Below are positions 1-7,898 of a stretch of 64,000 nucleotides of DNA, piece by piece. This stretch comes from Cryobacterium cryoconiti (GTDB taxonomy: Bacteria > Actinomycetota > Actinomycetes > Actinomycetales > Microbacteriaceae): the NCBI RefSeq assembly GCF_004403065.1, contig NZ_SOHA01000005.1:478352-542351 (forward strand), read 5' to 3'. Each line of letters opens with the position of its first letter. Position 1 is the first letter of the stretch. Below the pieces are notes generated by a model that saw nothing but the letters and a program-made list of their open reading frames with translations, was not told the origin of the DNA and searched no databases. Made by a program: the position numbers and the translations under genes.

Positions 1-1431
1 CAGTGCTGCGAGGGCCTCGTCGTCCGCGAGGGTGCCGGCGCCGGCCGTCTCGCTCGAGAAGGTGTTGCCTGCGGCGGACGGGACATCGCCGACGGCGGTG
101 ATCTCGTCGTTCGCGGAAGCAACCTGCTTCTTGTGGGCTTCCCAGCGAGCCTGGGCTGCAGCGTAGTCCTGCTCCCACTTCTCGCGCTGGGTTTCGAAGC
201 CTTCGCGCCACTCGTTGGTCTCCGGGTCGAAGCCCTCGGGGTACTTGTAGTTGCCCTGGTCGTCGTACTCGGTGAGCATTCCGTAGAGTGCCGGGTCGAA
301 CTCGGTGCCCTCGGGGTCGACACCATCGTTGGCCTGCTTGAGGCTCAGCGAGATGCGGCGACGCTCGAGATCGATGTCGATGACCTTGACGAAGACCTCG
401 TCGCCGACCGCAACGACCTGCTCGGCGAGCTCGACGTGCTTGCCGGAGAGCTCGGAGATGTGGACGAGTCCCTCGATGCCCTCGGCAACGCGAACGAACG
501 CGCCGAACGGAACGAGCTTGGTGACCTTACCCGGTGCAACCTGGCCGATGGCGTGGGTGCGGGCGAAGACCTGCCACGGGTCTTCCTGCGTGGCCTTGAG
601 GGAGAGCGACACGCGCTCGCGCTCGAGGTCGACCTCGAGGATCTCGACGGTGACTTCCTGGCCAACCTCGACGACCTCGCTGGCGTGCTCGATGTGCTTC
701 CAGCTGAGTTCGGAGACGTGAACCAGACCGTCAACGCCACCCAGGTCGACGAACGCACCGAAGTTGACGATCGACGAGACGACGCCCTTGCGGACCTGTC
801 CCTTCTGGAGGTTGTTGAGGAACGTGGTGCGGCTCTCGGACTGAGTCTGCTCGAGCAGCGCACGACGGGACAGCACAACGTTGTTGCGGTTCTTGTCGAG
901 TTCGAGGATCTTGGCCTCGATCTCCTGGCCCAGGTACGGGGTCAGGTCGCGAACACGGCGCAGCTCGATGAGCGACGCCGGCAGGAAGCCACGAAGTCCG
1001 ATGTCCACGATGAGGCCACCCTTGACAACCTCGATGACCGAACCGGTGACAACGCCATCCGATTCCTTGATCTTCTCGACGTCGCCCCATGCACGCTCGT
1101 ACTGAGCGCGCTTCTTGGACAGGATGAGACGGCCTTCTTTGTCTTCCTTCTGAAGGACGAGGGCCTCAACCAGGTCGCCGACCTTGACGACCTCGGAGGG
1201 GTCAACGTCGTGCTTGATGGAAAGTTCGCGGGAGGGAATGACACCCTCGGTCTTGTAGCCCACGTCGAGGAGAACCTCGTCGCGGTCGATCTTCACGACG
1301 GTTCCCTCGATGAGGTCTCCGTCGTTGAAGAATTTCAGAGTCTTTTCGACCGCGGCAAGAAAGTCTTCAGCAGATCCAATGTCGTTGATGGCGACCTGCT
1401 TGGGTGCCCGTTCGGTCGTTGCGATTGTCAT
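1..1431 (-). CDS. rpsA: 30S ribosomal protein S1, C-terminal end cut by window edge
   Basis: Large mRNA-binding protein of the small ribosomal subunit. The 477 visible codons start with MTIATTERAPK and contain four S1-type OB-fold repeats at about residues 38-107, 125-190, 211-280 and 296-365; repeats 3 and 4 show the typical FGAFV segment (VNFGAFVDL, VPFGAFVRV). An acidic tail follows and no stop is reached before base 1. Actinobacterial S1 proteins are about 480-490 residues, so only a short tail should be missing. The ATG has a GGAG about ten bases upstream, and a good promoter lies at 1509-1538. It is read as a single gene with its own promoter. Identification is secure. Confidence 0.96.
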   Translation of the reverse strand, partial: MTIATTERAPKQVAINDIGSAEDFLAAVEKTLKFFNDGDLIEGTVVKIDRDEVLLDVGYKTEGVIPSRELSIKHDVDPSEVVKVGDLVEALVLQKEDKEGRLILSKKRAQYERAWGDVEKIKESDGVVTGSVIEVVKGGLIVDIGLRGFLPASLIELRRVRDLTPYLGQEIEAKILELDKNRNNVVLSRRALLEQTQSESRTTFLNNLQKGQVRKGVVSSIVNFGAFVDLGGVDGLVHVSELSWKHIEHASEVVEVGQEVTVEILEVDLERERVSLSLKATQEDPWQVFARTHAIGQVAPGKVTKLVPFGAFVRVAEGIEGLVHISELSGKHVELAEQVVAVGDEVFVKVIDIDLERRRISLSLKQANDGVDPEGTEFDPALYGMLTEYDDQGNYKYPEGFDPETNEWREGFETQREKWEQDYAAAQARWEAHKKQVASANDEITAVGDVPSAAGNTFSSETAGAGTLADDEALAAL

Positions 1432-1508
1432 GTAGTAGTTGCTCCAGGATGGACATCGATAGGGCCACACACGGAGGTGAATCTCGTTCTCGTGCACCGG
1501 TGCGGCAA

Positions 1509-1538
1509 CGGATAGTTCGTCACAAACGTGACAGTCAA
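1509..1538 (-). promoter_or_regulatory. Candidate sigma-A promoter of rpsA
   Basis: On the minus strand a TTGACT -35 box (1533-1538) is separated by 18 bases from a TATCCG -10 box (1509-1514), predicting a transcript start near 1502 and a leader of about 70 bases. The spacer holds an inverted repeat, TCAC-GTTT-GTGA. The assignment rests on match to consensus and position only. Confidence 0.55.
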
Positions 1539-1610
1539 GCTTAGCGGTTTGCGGGAGGGCCCGGCAACTCTCCGGCCTCACCCCGAATCTACGCCGACCT
1601 GTCCCGAACG

Positions 1611-3287
1611 CTACCCGAGCATCGCCGCCCGGAGGGTGTCCAGGCCGACCCCGCCGAGGTCGAGCGCCTTGCGGTGGAACTCCTTGATCGAGAACGCGTC
1701 GCCCTCGCGTGCCGCGTAGGTGTCACGCAGTTCTTCCCAGATCCGCTGGCCCACCTTGTACGAGGGTGCCTGTCCCGGCCAGCCGAGATAGCGGTTCACC
1801 TCGAACGAGACGAAGGCGGCGTTCATGTTCACGTTCTGGCCGAGGAAATCGAAGGCGTAGTCGGCGGTCCAGGGCCCGGAGCCGTCGGGCCGCTGCTTCT
1901 CGAGGTGCACTCCGATGTCGAGAACGACGCGCGCGGCGCGCATCCGTTGTCCGTCCAACATGCCGAGGCGGTCCGCCGGGTCGTCGAGGTAGCCGAGCTG
2001 TTCCATCAGTCGTTCGGCGTAGAGGGCCCATCCCTCGGCGTGGCCGGAGGTGCCGGCGAGCTGCCGGCGCCAGGTGTTGAGCTTCGCGCGGTTGTAGACG
2101 GCCTGGCCGATCTGCAGGTGATGGCCGGGGATGCCCTCGTGGTAGACGGTGGTGAGTTCCCGCCAGGTGTCGAATTCGGTGATCCCAACCGGCACCGACC
2201 ACCACATCCGGCCCGGACGGGAGAAGTCATCTGTGGGCCCGGTGTAGTAGATGCCGCCCTCCTGGGTGGGGGCGATCATGCACTCGAGACGCTTGATCTC
2301 GTCGGGGATGTCGAACTGGGTCTCGGAGAGCTCGGCGACGGCGCGGTCGCTGGTCTCCTGCATCCATTTCTGCAGGGCGTCGGTGCCGTGCAGTTTGCGG
2401 CGGGGGTCGGTGTCGAGGAACGCGATCGCCTCGAGCACGCTCGCGCCGGGCTTGATCTGGTCGGCGATGCTCTCCTGTTCGGCGGTCATGCGGGCCAGTT
2501 CCTCCACACCCCACTCGTACGTTTCGTCGAGGTCGATGGTCGCACCGAGGAAACGTCGCGACTGCAGGGCGTAGAGGTCGCGGCCGATGGCGTCTCGGGT
2601 GGGAGCCCTGCCCTCGAGCTCGGTGCCGAGAAAGTCGGCCAGAGCGCCGTACGCGGCGGCCGCAGCACGCGCCCGGGTGCCGAGATCCGTGGCCAGAGAG
2701 GCCGGCAGTGAGCCAGCCTCGGGGCTGGCGTTGGCGGCGAACTCGGCGAAGAAGCCGTCGTTGCCGGCGTGGCGCCGAGCCTGCAGAATGACCTCCCGCA
2801 CCTGGCGGCGGGCAGGCATGCTGCCGCGCTCGATGCCGAGGCGGAGGGTCTGGATGTACCCGTCGATGGCCGCGGGCAGGGCGTGCAGCCGGGCGGAGAC
2901 GGTGTCCCAGTCCGCGACCGTGGCGGTGGGCATGAGGTCGAAGATGTCGCGGATGCCCTGGGCCGGCGAGGCGATCACGTTCAGGTCGCGCAGCGGCAGG
3001 CCTGCCTCGGCGCTCTCGACGTCGAGGGCGAGGGAGCTGCGCAGATCCGTGCGAGTGACCACGTCGACGTCGTCCACCGTCTGGGCGGCGTCGAGGCGGA
3101 CGATGAAGGAGCGGGCCGCGTCGACACTGCGCTCCACGCCGTCCGGCGAGTAGTCGCCGAAACGTCCGTCCGCCTCGGTGCGGCCGATGTAGGTGCCCAC
3201 CGTCGGGTCGAGGCCGACCAGGGTGTCCACCCAATCCTCGGCGATCCGGTCGATCGCCGTGGGGGTGCGCTGAGTGTCGGTTGTCAT
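1611..3287 (-). CDS. DUF885 family protein, putative zinc metallopeptidase
   Basis: A 558-residue protein of the DUF885 family, whose members resemble gluzincin peptidases. The sequence shows HEGIPGH at residues 383-389, an HExxH-type zinc motif continuing into HLQIGQAVYNR, which is the hallmark of the family. There is no signal peptide or membrane segment, so it is probably cytoplasmic. The substrate is unknown; peptide hydrolysis is an inference from the motif. It stands alone between rpsA and polA, with 76 bases separating its start from the polA stop. The length fits the family's usual 550-600 residues. The family call is firm, the activity unproven. Confidence 0.85.
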   Translation of the reverse strand: MTTDTQRTPTAIDRIAEDWVDTLVGLDPTVGTYIGRTEADGRFGDYSPDGVERSVDAARSFIVRLDAAQTVDDVDVVTRTDLRSSLALDVESAEAGLPLRDLNVIASPAQGIRDIFDLMPTATVADWDTVSARLHALPAAIDGYIQTLRLGIERGSMPARRQVREVILQARRHAGNDGFFAEFAANASPEAGSLPASLATDLGTRARAAAAAYGALADFLGTELEGRAPTRDAIGRDLYALQSRRFLGATIDLDETYEWGVEELARMTAEQESIADQIKPGASVLEAIAFLDTDPRRKLHGTDALQKWMQETSDRAVAELSETQFDIPDEIKRLECMIAPTQEGGIYYTGPTDDFSRPGRMWWSVPVGITEFDTWRELTTVYHEGIPGHHLQIGQAVYNRAKLNTWRRQLAGTSGHAEGWALYAERLMEQLGYLDDPADRLGMLDGQRMRAARVVLDIGVHLEKQRPDGSGPWTADYAFDFLGQNVNMNAAFVSFEVNRYLGWPGQAPSYKVGQRIWEELRDTYAAREGDAFSIKEFHRKALDLGGVGLDTLRAAMLG

Positions 3288-3363
3288 GTCCCGAGCCTAG
3301 AACACGCCACCGACCGCACCGGGAGCCCGGGCCCCCGCATTCGGGAGGCCGGGCCGGCGAGGT

Positions 3364-6060
3364 CTAGTGGGCCGCGGCATCCCAGTTGTCGCCGCGCCCG
3401 ACCTGCACGTCGAGTGGCACCAGCAGGTCCGCGGCGGTCTCCATCTGGTGCGTCACGAGCTGGCGCAGGGCGTCCCACTCCCCCGTGGCCACCTCGAAGA
3501 TCAGTTCGTCGTGCACCTGCAGCAGCATCCGCGACTCCAGGCCCCCCTCGGCCAGGTCCTCGGCGATCCCATTCATCGCGATCTTCATGATGTCGGCCGC
3601 CGAGCCCTGGATCGGCGCGTTCAGGGCCGCACGCTCGGCGTTCTCCCGCACCATCCGGTTCGCGCTGTGCAGTTCGGGGAACGGGCGGCGACGGCCGAAG
3701 ATGGTGGCCGTGTAGCCGTCCATCTTCGCCTGCTCGACCACGTTGCGCAGGTAGTCGCGCACGGCGCCGAAGCGCGCGAAATAGTCGGTGATCAGCTGCT
3801 TGGCTTCCTTCGTGTCGATCCGCAGCTGCCGGGACAGCCCGAAGGCGCTCAGTCCATACGCAAGGCCGTAGGACATGGCCTTGACCTTGGAACGCATCTC
3901 GTTCGTGACGTCCTCCGGGGCAACCCCGAACACGCTCGCCCCGACGAACCGGTGGAGGTCCTCTCCGGCGTTGAAAGCCTCGATCAGGCCCGGGTCCCCG
4001 GAGAGGTGCGCCATGATGCGCATCTCGATCTGCGAGTAGTCGGCGGTGAGCAGGCATTCGGCCCCGTTTCCGGCCTGGAAGGCGGCACGGATGCGACGCC
4101 CCTCCTCGGTACGCACGGGGATGTTCTGCAGGTTGGGGTCGGTGGAGGAGATCCGCCCGGTGGCCGTTCCGATCTGCACATAGGTGGTGTGGATGCGGCC
4201 CGTCTCGTCGACGGCCTTGTCCAGCGTCTCCACGATCTGGCGCAGCTTGGTGGCGTCGCGGTGCTGCAGCAGCATGTCGAGGAACGGATGCGGGTTGCTG
4301 GCCTGCAGGTCGGCGAGGGCCCCGGCATCCGTGGAGAACCCGGTCTTGTTCGCCCGGGTCTTGGGCATGCCGAGCTGGTCGAACAGCACCTCCTGCAGCT
4401 GCTTGGGTGAGCCGAGGTTCACCTCGCGGCCGATCTCCGCGTAGGCGCCGGCCGCCAGCCCGGCGGCGCGCTCACCCAGCTGGGCGGACAGGGCGGACAG
4501 CTGCTCGTGCGACACGGCCACGCCGGCCAGTTCCATGTCGGCCAGGGCCAGCAGGGTGGGCATCTCGATGGCGGTGAGGACTTCGCGCGACCCGTCGTCG
4601 AGCAGTGCGTCGATGGCGGCGGCGACGCGGACGGTGTACCAGGATTCCACCGGCACGCCTCCGGCCTCGTTCTCCTCCGGGATCAGCTGGTTGGGATCGC
4701 TGACTGGAAGGGTCTCGTCGAGGTAGCGCGTGACGAGGGAGGCGAGGGTCTTGTCCGGCACCCCCGGACGCAGCAGCCAGGCCGCGACCAGGGTGTCGAA
4801 CACCAGGCCGGAAAAGGGCAGGTTGCTGCGGCGAAGAGCCTTGATCTGACTCTTGGCATCGTGCATGATCTTGGGTGCATCACTGGCCAGCCAGGCCTCG
4901 AACGCAAGGTAATCGGCACGTCCGGGCTGCCAGGGCAGGCTGACGGACTCGGAAGGGCCGGACAGGCCGAAGCCGATGGCCCGCCCGTCCTGCACCTCCA
5001 CGCACAGTCCGATCCCCTGCGGGCAGGTGGCTCCGACACGGGCGATCCAGGCACCCAATTCCTCGTCGAGCAGGTCCTGGGCGAGCGGAGCCTGGGGGGC
5101 GGCCACGACGGCCACCTCGGCAACCGCTGCGGCTGAACCCGCAACGCCGCCCGGGGCGTCACCGCCGCCAGCGCCCTCGAGCTTGATCACCCTCTCGAGC
5201 AGGGTGCGGAACTCGAGCCGGCCGAACACATCGCGCACGGCCGGTTCGTCGATGGCGCGCCGGATGAGTTCGGGAAGTTCCACCGGGAGGTCGAGGTCGG
5301 TGACCAGGTGGTTGAGGCGGCGGTTGCGGATCGCGTTCTCTTTCTGCTCGCGCAGGTTGTTGCCGACGACGCCCTTGATCTCGTCCGCGTGTTCGAGGAT
5401 CCCGTCGAGGCTGCCGTAGAGGCCGAGCCACTTCACGGCGGTCTTCTCCCCCACCTTGGAGATGCCGATCAGGTTGTCGCTGGTCTCGCCGACCAGGGCC
5501 GCGACATCCGGGTACTGGGCCGGCTCGATGCCGTACTTCTCCTTCACCCGGGCCGGGTCGTACCGGGTGAGTGCCGAGACTCCCTGGCTGGCCGGGTAGA
5601 GCAGGGTCACGTTCTCGTTGACCAGCTGGATCGTGTCCCGGTCCCCGGAGACCACCAGGACGTGGAAACCCTCCTGGTTGCCGCGCACGGACAGGGTGGC
5701 CAGGATGTCGTCGGCTTCGTAGTCTTCCTTGGTCAGCGTCGTGATGTTCATCGCGGCCAGGGCCTCCTGCAGGAGCGGCACCTGCCCGATGAACTCGCTC
5801 GGCGTGCTGGCCCGCGTGCCCTTGTAGTCGGCGTATTCGCGGGTGCGGAAGGAGAACCGCGAGATGTCGAAGGCCACGGCGATATGCGTGGGCTTCTCAT
5901 TGCGCAGCAGGCTGAGCAGCATGGACAGGAAGCCGTGGATGGCGTTGGTGTGCTGCCCGTCGTGGGTCTGGAAACTGTCCACGGGGAGGGCATGGAACGC
6001 CCGGTAGGCCAGGGAATGGCCGTCGATGATCATCAGGGTAGGCTTTTCGAAATCTGACAC
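3364..6060 (-). CDS. polA: DNA polymerase I
   Basis: Repair and Okazaki-fragment polymerase, 898 residues. Domains in order: 5'-3' exonuclease (about 1-290, starting MIIDGHSLAYRAF), a 3'-5' exonuclease-like fold (about 330-500), and the family A polymerase (about 520-898). Motif A is TADYSQIEMRI and motif C is VHDELIF with H850/D851. The middle domain lacks the DxE metal-binding motif (GIGLCVEVQDGR stands where it would be) and so is probably not proofreading, as in mycobacterial Pol I. The start is GTG, followed at once by SDFEKPTLMI. A divergent thioesterase gene begins 56 bases away. Confidence 0.97.
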   Translation of the reverse strand: MSDFEKPTLMIIDGHSLAYRAFHALPVDSFQTHDGQHTNAIHGFLSMLLSLLRNEKPTHIAVAFDISRFSFRTREYADYKGTRASTPSEFIGQVPLLQEALAAMNITTLTKEDYEADDILATLSVRGNQEGFHVLVVSGDRDTIQLVNENVTLLYPASQGVSALTRYDPARVKEKYGIEPAQYPDVAALVGETSDNLIGISKVGEKTAVKWLGLYGSLDGILEHADEIKGVVGNNLREQKENAIRNRRLNHLVTDLDLPVELPELIRRAIDEPAVRDVFGRLEFRTLLERVIKLEGAGGGDAPGGVAGSAAAVAEVAVVAAPQAPLAQDLLDEELGAWIARVGATCPQGIGLCVEVQDGRAIGFGLSGPSESVSLPWQPGRADYLAFEAWLASDAPKIMHDAKSQIKALRRSNLPFSGLVFDTLVAAWLLRPGVPDKTLASLVTRYLDETLPVSDPNQLIPEENEAGGVPVESWYTVRVAAAIDALLDDGSREVLTAIEMPTLLALADMELAGVAVSHEQLSALSAQLGERAAGLAAGAYAEIGREVNLGSPKQLQEVLFDQLGMPKTRANKTGFSTDAGALADLQASNPHPFLDMLLQHRDATKLRQIVETLDKAVDETGRIHTTYVQIGTATGRISSTDPNLQNIPVRTEEGRRIRAAFQAGNGAECLLTADYSQIEMRIMAHLSGDPGLIEAFNAGEDLHRFVGASVFGVAPEDVTNEMRSKVKAMSYGLAYGLSAFGLSRQLRIDTKEAKQLITDYFARFGAVRDYLRNVVEQAKMDGYTATIFGRRRPFPELHSANRMVRENAERAALNAPIQGSAADIMKIAMNGIAEDLAEGGLESRMLLQVHDELIFEVATGEWDALRQLVTHQMETAADLLVPLDVQVGRGDNWDAAAH

Positions 6061-6116
6061 AGAGACAGCCTACAAGCGTCATCCGATGCGGGCCGGTGCA
6101 GCGACCGAAGGTGAAT

Positions 6117-6548
6117 ATGATCCAGCAGACAACGGATGCCCTTGAGTGGCTCCACCAGCGGGGAGCCGGCTCCCTGGCCGAAAAGATGGGAATCGAGTTC
6201 GTCGAGTTCACCATTGAACGGGCTGTCGCGCGCATGCCGGTCGAGGGCAACACGCAGCCCGCGATGCTCCTGCACGGCGGCGCCTATGTGGTCCTCGGCG
6301 AGTCGCTCGGCTCGATGGCGGCCAATCTGCATGCCGGCCCTGGGCGACTGGCGGTGGGGATCGAGATCAACGCCACGCACACCCGGTCGGCGACGTCGGG
6401 CTTCGTCACGGGTGTGTGCACCCCGGTGCACCTGGGCCGGACCCTGACGACCCACGAGATCGCCGTCACGGACGATCAGGGCCGACGCTGCTCGACGATC
6501 CGGATCACGAATCTGATCAAGGACCTGCCGAACCGCCCGCAGTCTTAA
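6117..6548 (+). CDS. PaaI-type hotdog-fold acyl-CoA thioesterase
   Basis: A 143-residue single-domain hotdog protein of the PaaI/YdiI thioesterase group, which hydrolyses acyl-CoA thioesters. Visible motifs are MLLHGGAYVVLGESLGS (the HGG segment that lines the active site) and VGIEINATHTRS in the central strands. A frame exists upstream to 6096, but the ATG at 6117 is preferred because GAAGG lies just before it. The gene is divergent from polA and converges on the PdtaR-like regulator, with a hairpin between them. The physiological substrate cannot be told; menaquinone-pathway (DHNA-CoA) or phenylacetate-type thioesters are possibilities. Confidence 0.85.
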   Translation: MIQQTTDALEWLHQRGAGSLAEKMGIEFVEFTIERAVARMPVEGNTQPAMLLHGGAYVVLGESLGSMAANLHAGPGRLAVGIEINATHTRSATSGFVTGVCTPVHLGRTLTTHEIAVTDDQGRRCSTIRITNLIKDLPNRPQS

Positions 6549-6554
6549 ACGAAA

Positions 6555-6591
6555 GGCCGAGCAGACCGCCGGGAGGCGGGTCTGCTCGGCC
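6555..6591. terminator. Hairpin terminator between convergent genes
   Basis: GGCCGAGCAGACC pairs with GGTCTGCTCGGCC around a short GC-rich tip. On the minus strand the stem is followed by TTTCGTTT, so it best serves the response regulator gene; the plus-strand thioesterase gene ends seven bases before it and may share it. Confidence 0.8.
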
Positions 6592-6612
6592 GATGACGAC
6601 GGAGTGCTGGTG

Positions 6613-7218
6613 CTACTTCTTGGCGCTCAGCTGCTCGATGATCGCCTGAGCGACGTCGTGCATGGTGAGCCGGCGGTCCATGGACGCCTTCTGGATCCAC
6701 CGGAACGCCTCGGGTTCGGTGAGCCCCATCTTCTCGTTCAGCAGCCCCTTGGCCCGGTCGACGAGCTTGCGGGTCTCGAAGCGCTCGACCAGGTCGGCCA
6801 CCTCGGCCTCGAGGGTGATGATCTGGCTGTAGCGCGACAGGGCGATCTCGATGGCGGGCAGCAGGTCGTTCGGAGTGAACGGCTTGACCACGTAGGCCAG
6901 CGCGCCGGCCTCTGTCGCACGCTCGACGAGCTCCTTCTGGCTGAACGCGGTGAGCAGCACGACGGGGGCGATGTGCGCCTTGGTGATGCGCTCGGCTGCA
7001 GAGATGCCGTCGAGCTGAGGCATCTTGACGTCCATGATGACCAGGTCGGGCCGCAGCTCGGTGGCGAGGGCGACAGCGGTTTCTCCGTCGCCGGCTTCGC
7101 CCACCACCTCGAACCCGGCATCGCGGAGGATTTCGACGATGTCGAGGCGGATCAGGGACTCGTCCTCGGCAACGACAACGCGGCGAGGAGGTACTGGGGT
7201 TGAATCTTGGTCGGTCAC
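6613..7218 (-). CDS. pdtaR: ANTAR-domain response regulator, PdtaR-like
   Basis: A 201-residue response regulator with an N-terminal receiver and a C-terminal ANTAR RNA-binding domain. In the receiver the acidic pocket is E18-D19, the phospho-acceptor is D63 in VIMDVKMP, with T90 and K112 (YVVKPF) completing the switch. The ANTAR helices cover about residues 135-195. The layout and length match mycobacterial PdtaR (Rv1626), which is phosphorylated by the kinase PdtaS and acts as an antiterminator or RNA-binding regulator. No kinase gene is beside it. The start is GTG (TDQDSTPV follows). Gene symbol by similarity. Confidence 0.88.
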   Translation of the reverse strand: MTDQDSTPVPPRRVVVAEDESLIRLDIVEILRDAGFEVVGEAGDGETAVALATELRPDLVIMDVKMPQLDGISAAERITKAHIAPVVLLTAFSQKELVERATEAGALAYVVKPFTPNDLLPAIEIALSRYSQIITLEAEVADLVERFETRKLVDRAKGLLNEKMGLTEPEAFRWIQKASMDRRLTMHDVAQAIIEQLSAKK

Positions 7219-7234
7219 GGCTCAAAGCCTACGG

Positions 7235-7240
7235 TATTCT
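7235..7240 (+). promoter_or_regulatory. Possible -10 box of tRNA-Leu
   Basis: TATTCT stands 16 bases before the tRNA; no convincing -35 box is visible, so this is a weak call. Confidence 0.3.
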
Positions 7241-7256
7241 GATGCAGGTGTTGTGA

Positions 7257-7342
7257 GCCGGTGTGGCGGAATGGCAGACGCGGAGCACTCAAAATGCTTT
7301 GTTCGAAAGGACGTGTGGGTTCGAGTCCCACCACCGGTACCA
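7257..7342 (+). tRNA. tRNA-Leu, anticodon CAA (reads TTG)
   Basis: Full cloverleaf of the long-arm type. The acceptor GCCGGTG pairs with CACCGGT (a G-U at the end), the anticodon stem GAGCA/TGCTT encloses loop CTCAAAA giving anticodon CAA, a long variable arm carries GTTC-GAAA-GGAC, and the T-stem GTGGG/CCCAC encloses TTCGAGT. The discriminator A and an encoded CCA end (7340-7342) are present. Confidence 0.96.
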
Positions 7343-7371
7343 ACACCTCGTTTAGAAAATCCCTGTTCAAA

Positions 7372-7382
7372 GGGGTTTCCCC
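7372..7382. terminator. Small hairpin, possible terminator
   Basis: GGGG-TTT-CCCC forms a four-pair stem; on the minus strand it is followed by TTTG, on the plus strand AAAATCCC-GTTCAAA-GGGGTTT just upstream could also fold behind the tRNA. Weak evidence. Confidence 0.3.
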
Positions 7383-7387
7383 AGTCT

Positions 7388-7418
7388 CGGGGATCCCTCG
7401 GGGATCCCTCGGGGATCA
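7388..7418. repeat. Short tandem repeat, 11-base unit CGGGGATCCCT
   Basis: Two perfect units (7388-7398, 7399-7409) and most of a third (7410-7417) run into the stop codon of the EspR-like regulator gene. Each unit contains the palindrome GGGATCCC. Function unknown; it may simply be slippage-derived or may fold in the 3' end of the operon transcript. Confidence 0.85.
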
Positions 7419-7898
7419 GCTGTCGGCTTGCTGAAGCGTGGTGTCGCCGCCCTGCATGTCTTCTTCCAACAGGGCCGTGATCGACCGCAGCGTTTCCGGT
7501 GAGACATCGCCGAGAGTGCGTGCCGCGAAGCTGACGACGCGCCTGGCGCGCAGGCTCCTCACGAATGCGAGCTGGGAATCGACGCGCTCCGGCAGGTCGT
7601 CGTCGGATCCGAGCAGGTATTCCGGCGGAATGCGGAAGAACTCGCCGATGCCGGTGAGCAGGTCGACGTCGGTGACGAGCGGCCCGTCCCCCGTGATCAT
7701 GTACGCCCAGCGGGCACGGGAGAGGGACAGTCCGCGGTCCTGAAGCCCGGCTGCGATCTGCTTGTAGGTGTGCGGCGTATTCCCCTCGGCGACGACCACG
7801 TCGAGCAGAAGGTTCAATTTACGTGCCAGCTCCCGCTGAGGGCTGATCGTTCGGTCGGTCACTGACGAGGCTTCGGCGTCCACTCGGGAATCACTCAT
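7416..7898 (-). CDS. EspR-like helix-turn-helix DNA-binding regulator
   Basis: A 160-residue regulator. From about residue 24 it follows the pattern of mycobacterial EspR: ARKLNLLLDVV, NTPHTYKQIAAGL, LSLSRARWAYMITGD (recognition-helix region), then GIGEFFRIPPEYLL, and a C-terminal helical part of the kind that makes the EspR dimer. EspR is a nucleoid-associated regulator of the XRE-like fold; this resemblance is my reading of the sequence. The start overlaps the stop of the membrane protein gene by eight bases (ATGAGTGA), so the two are coupled. It is the last gene of the three-gene module. A plausible role is to control the module or a regulon, possibly as target of the peptidase; that is inference. 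Confidence 0.75.
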   Translation of the reverse strand: MSDSRVDAEASSVTDRTISPQRELARKLNLLLDVVVAEGNTPHTYKQIAAGLQDRGLSLSRARWAYMITGDGPLVTDVDLLTGIGEFFRIPPEYLLGSDDDLPERVDSQLAFVRSLRARRVVSFAARTLGDVSPETLRSITALLEEDMQGGDTTLQQADS

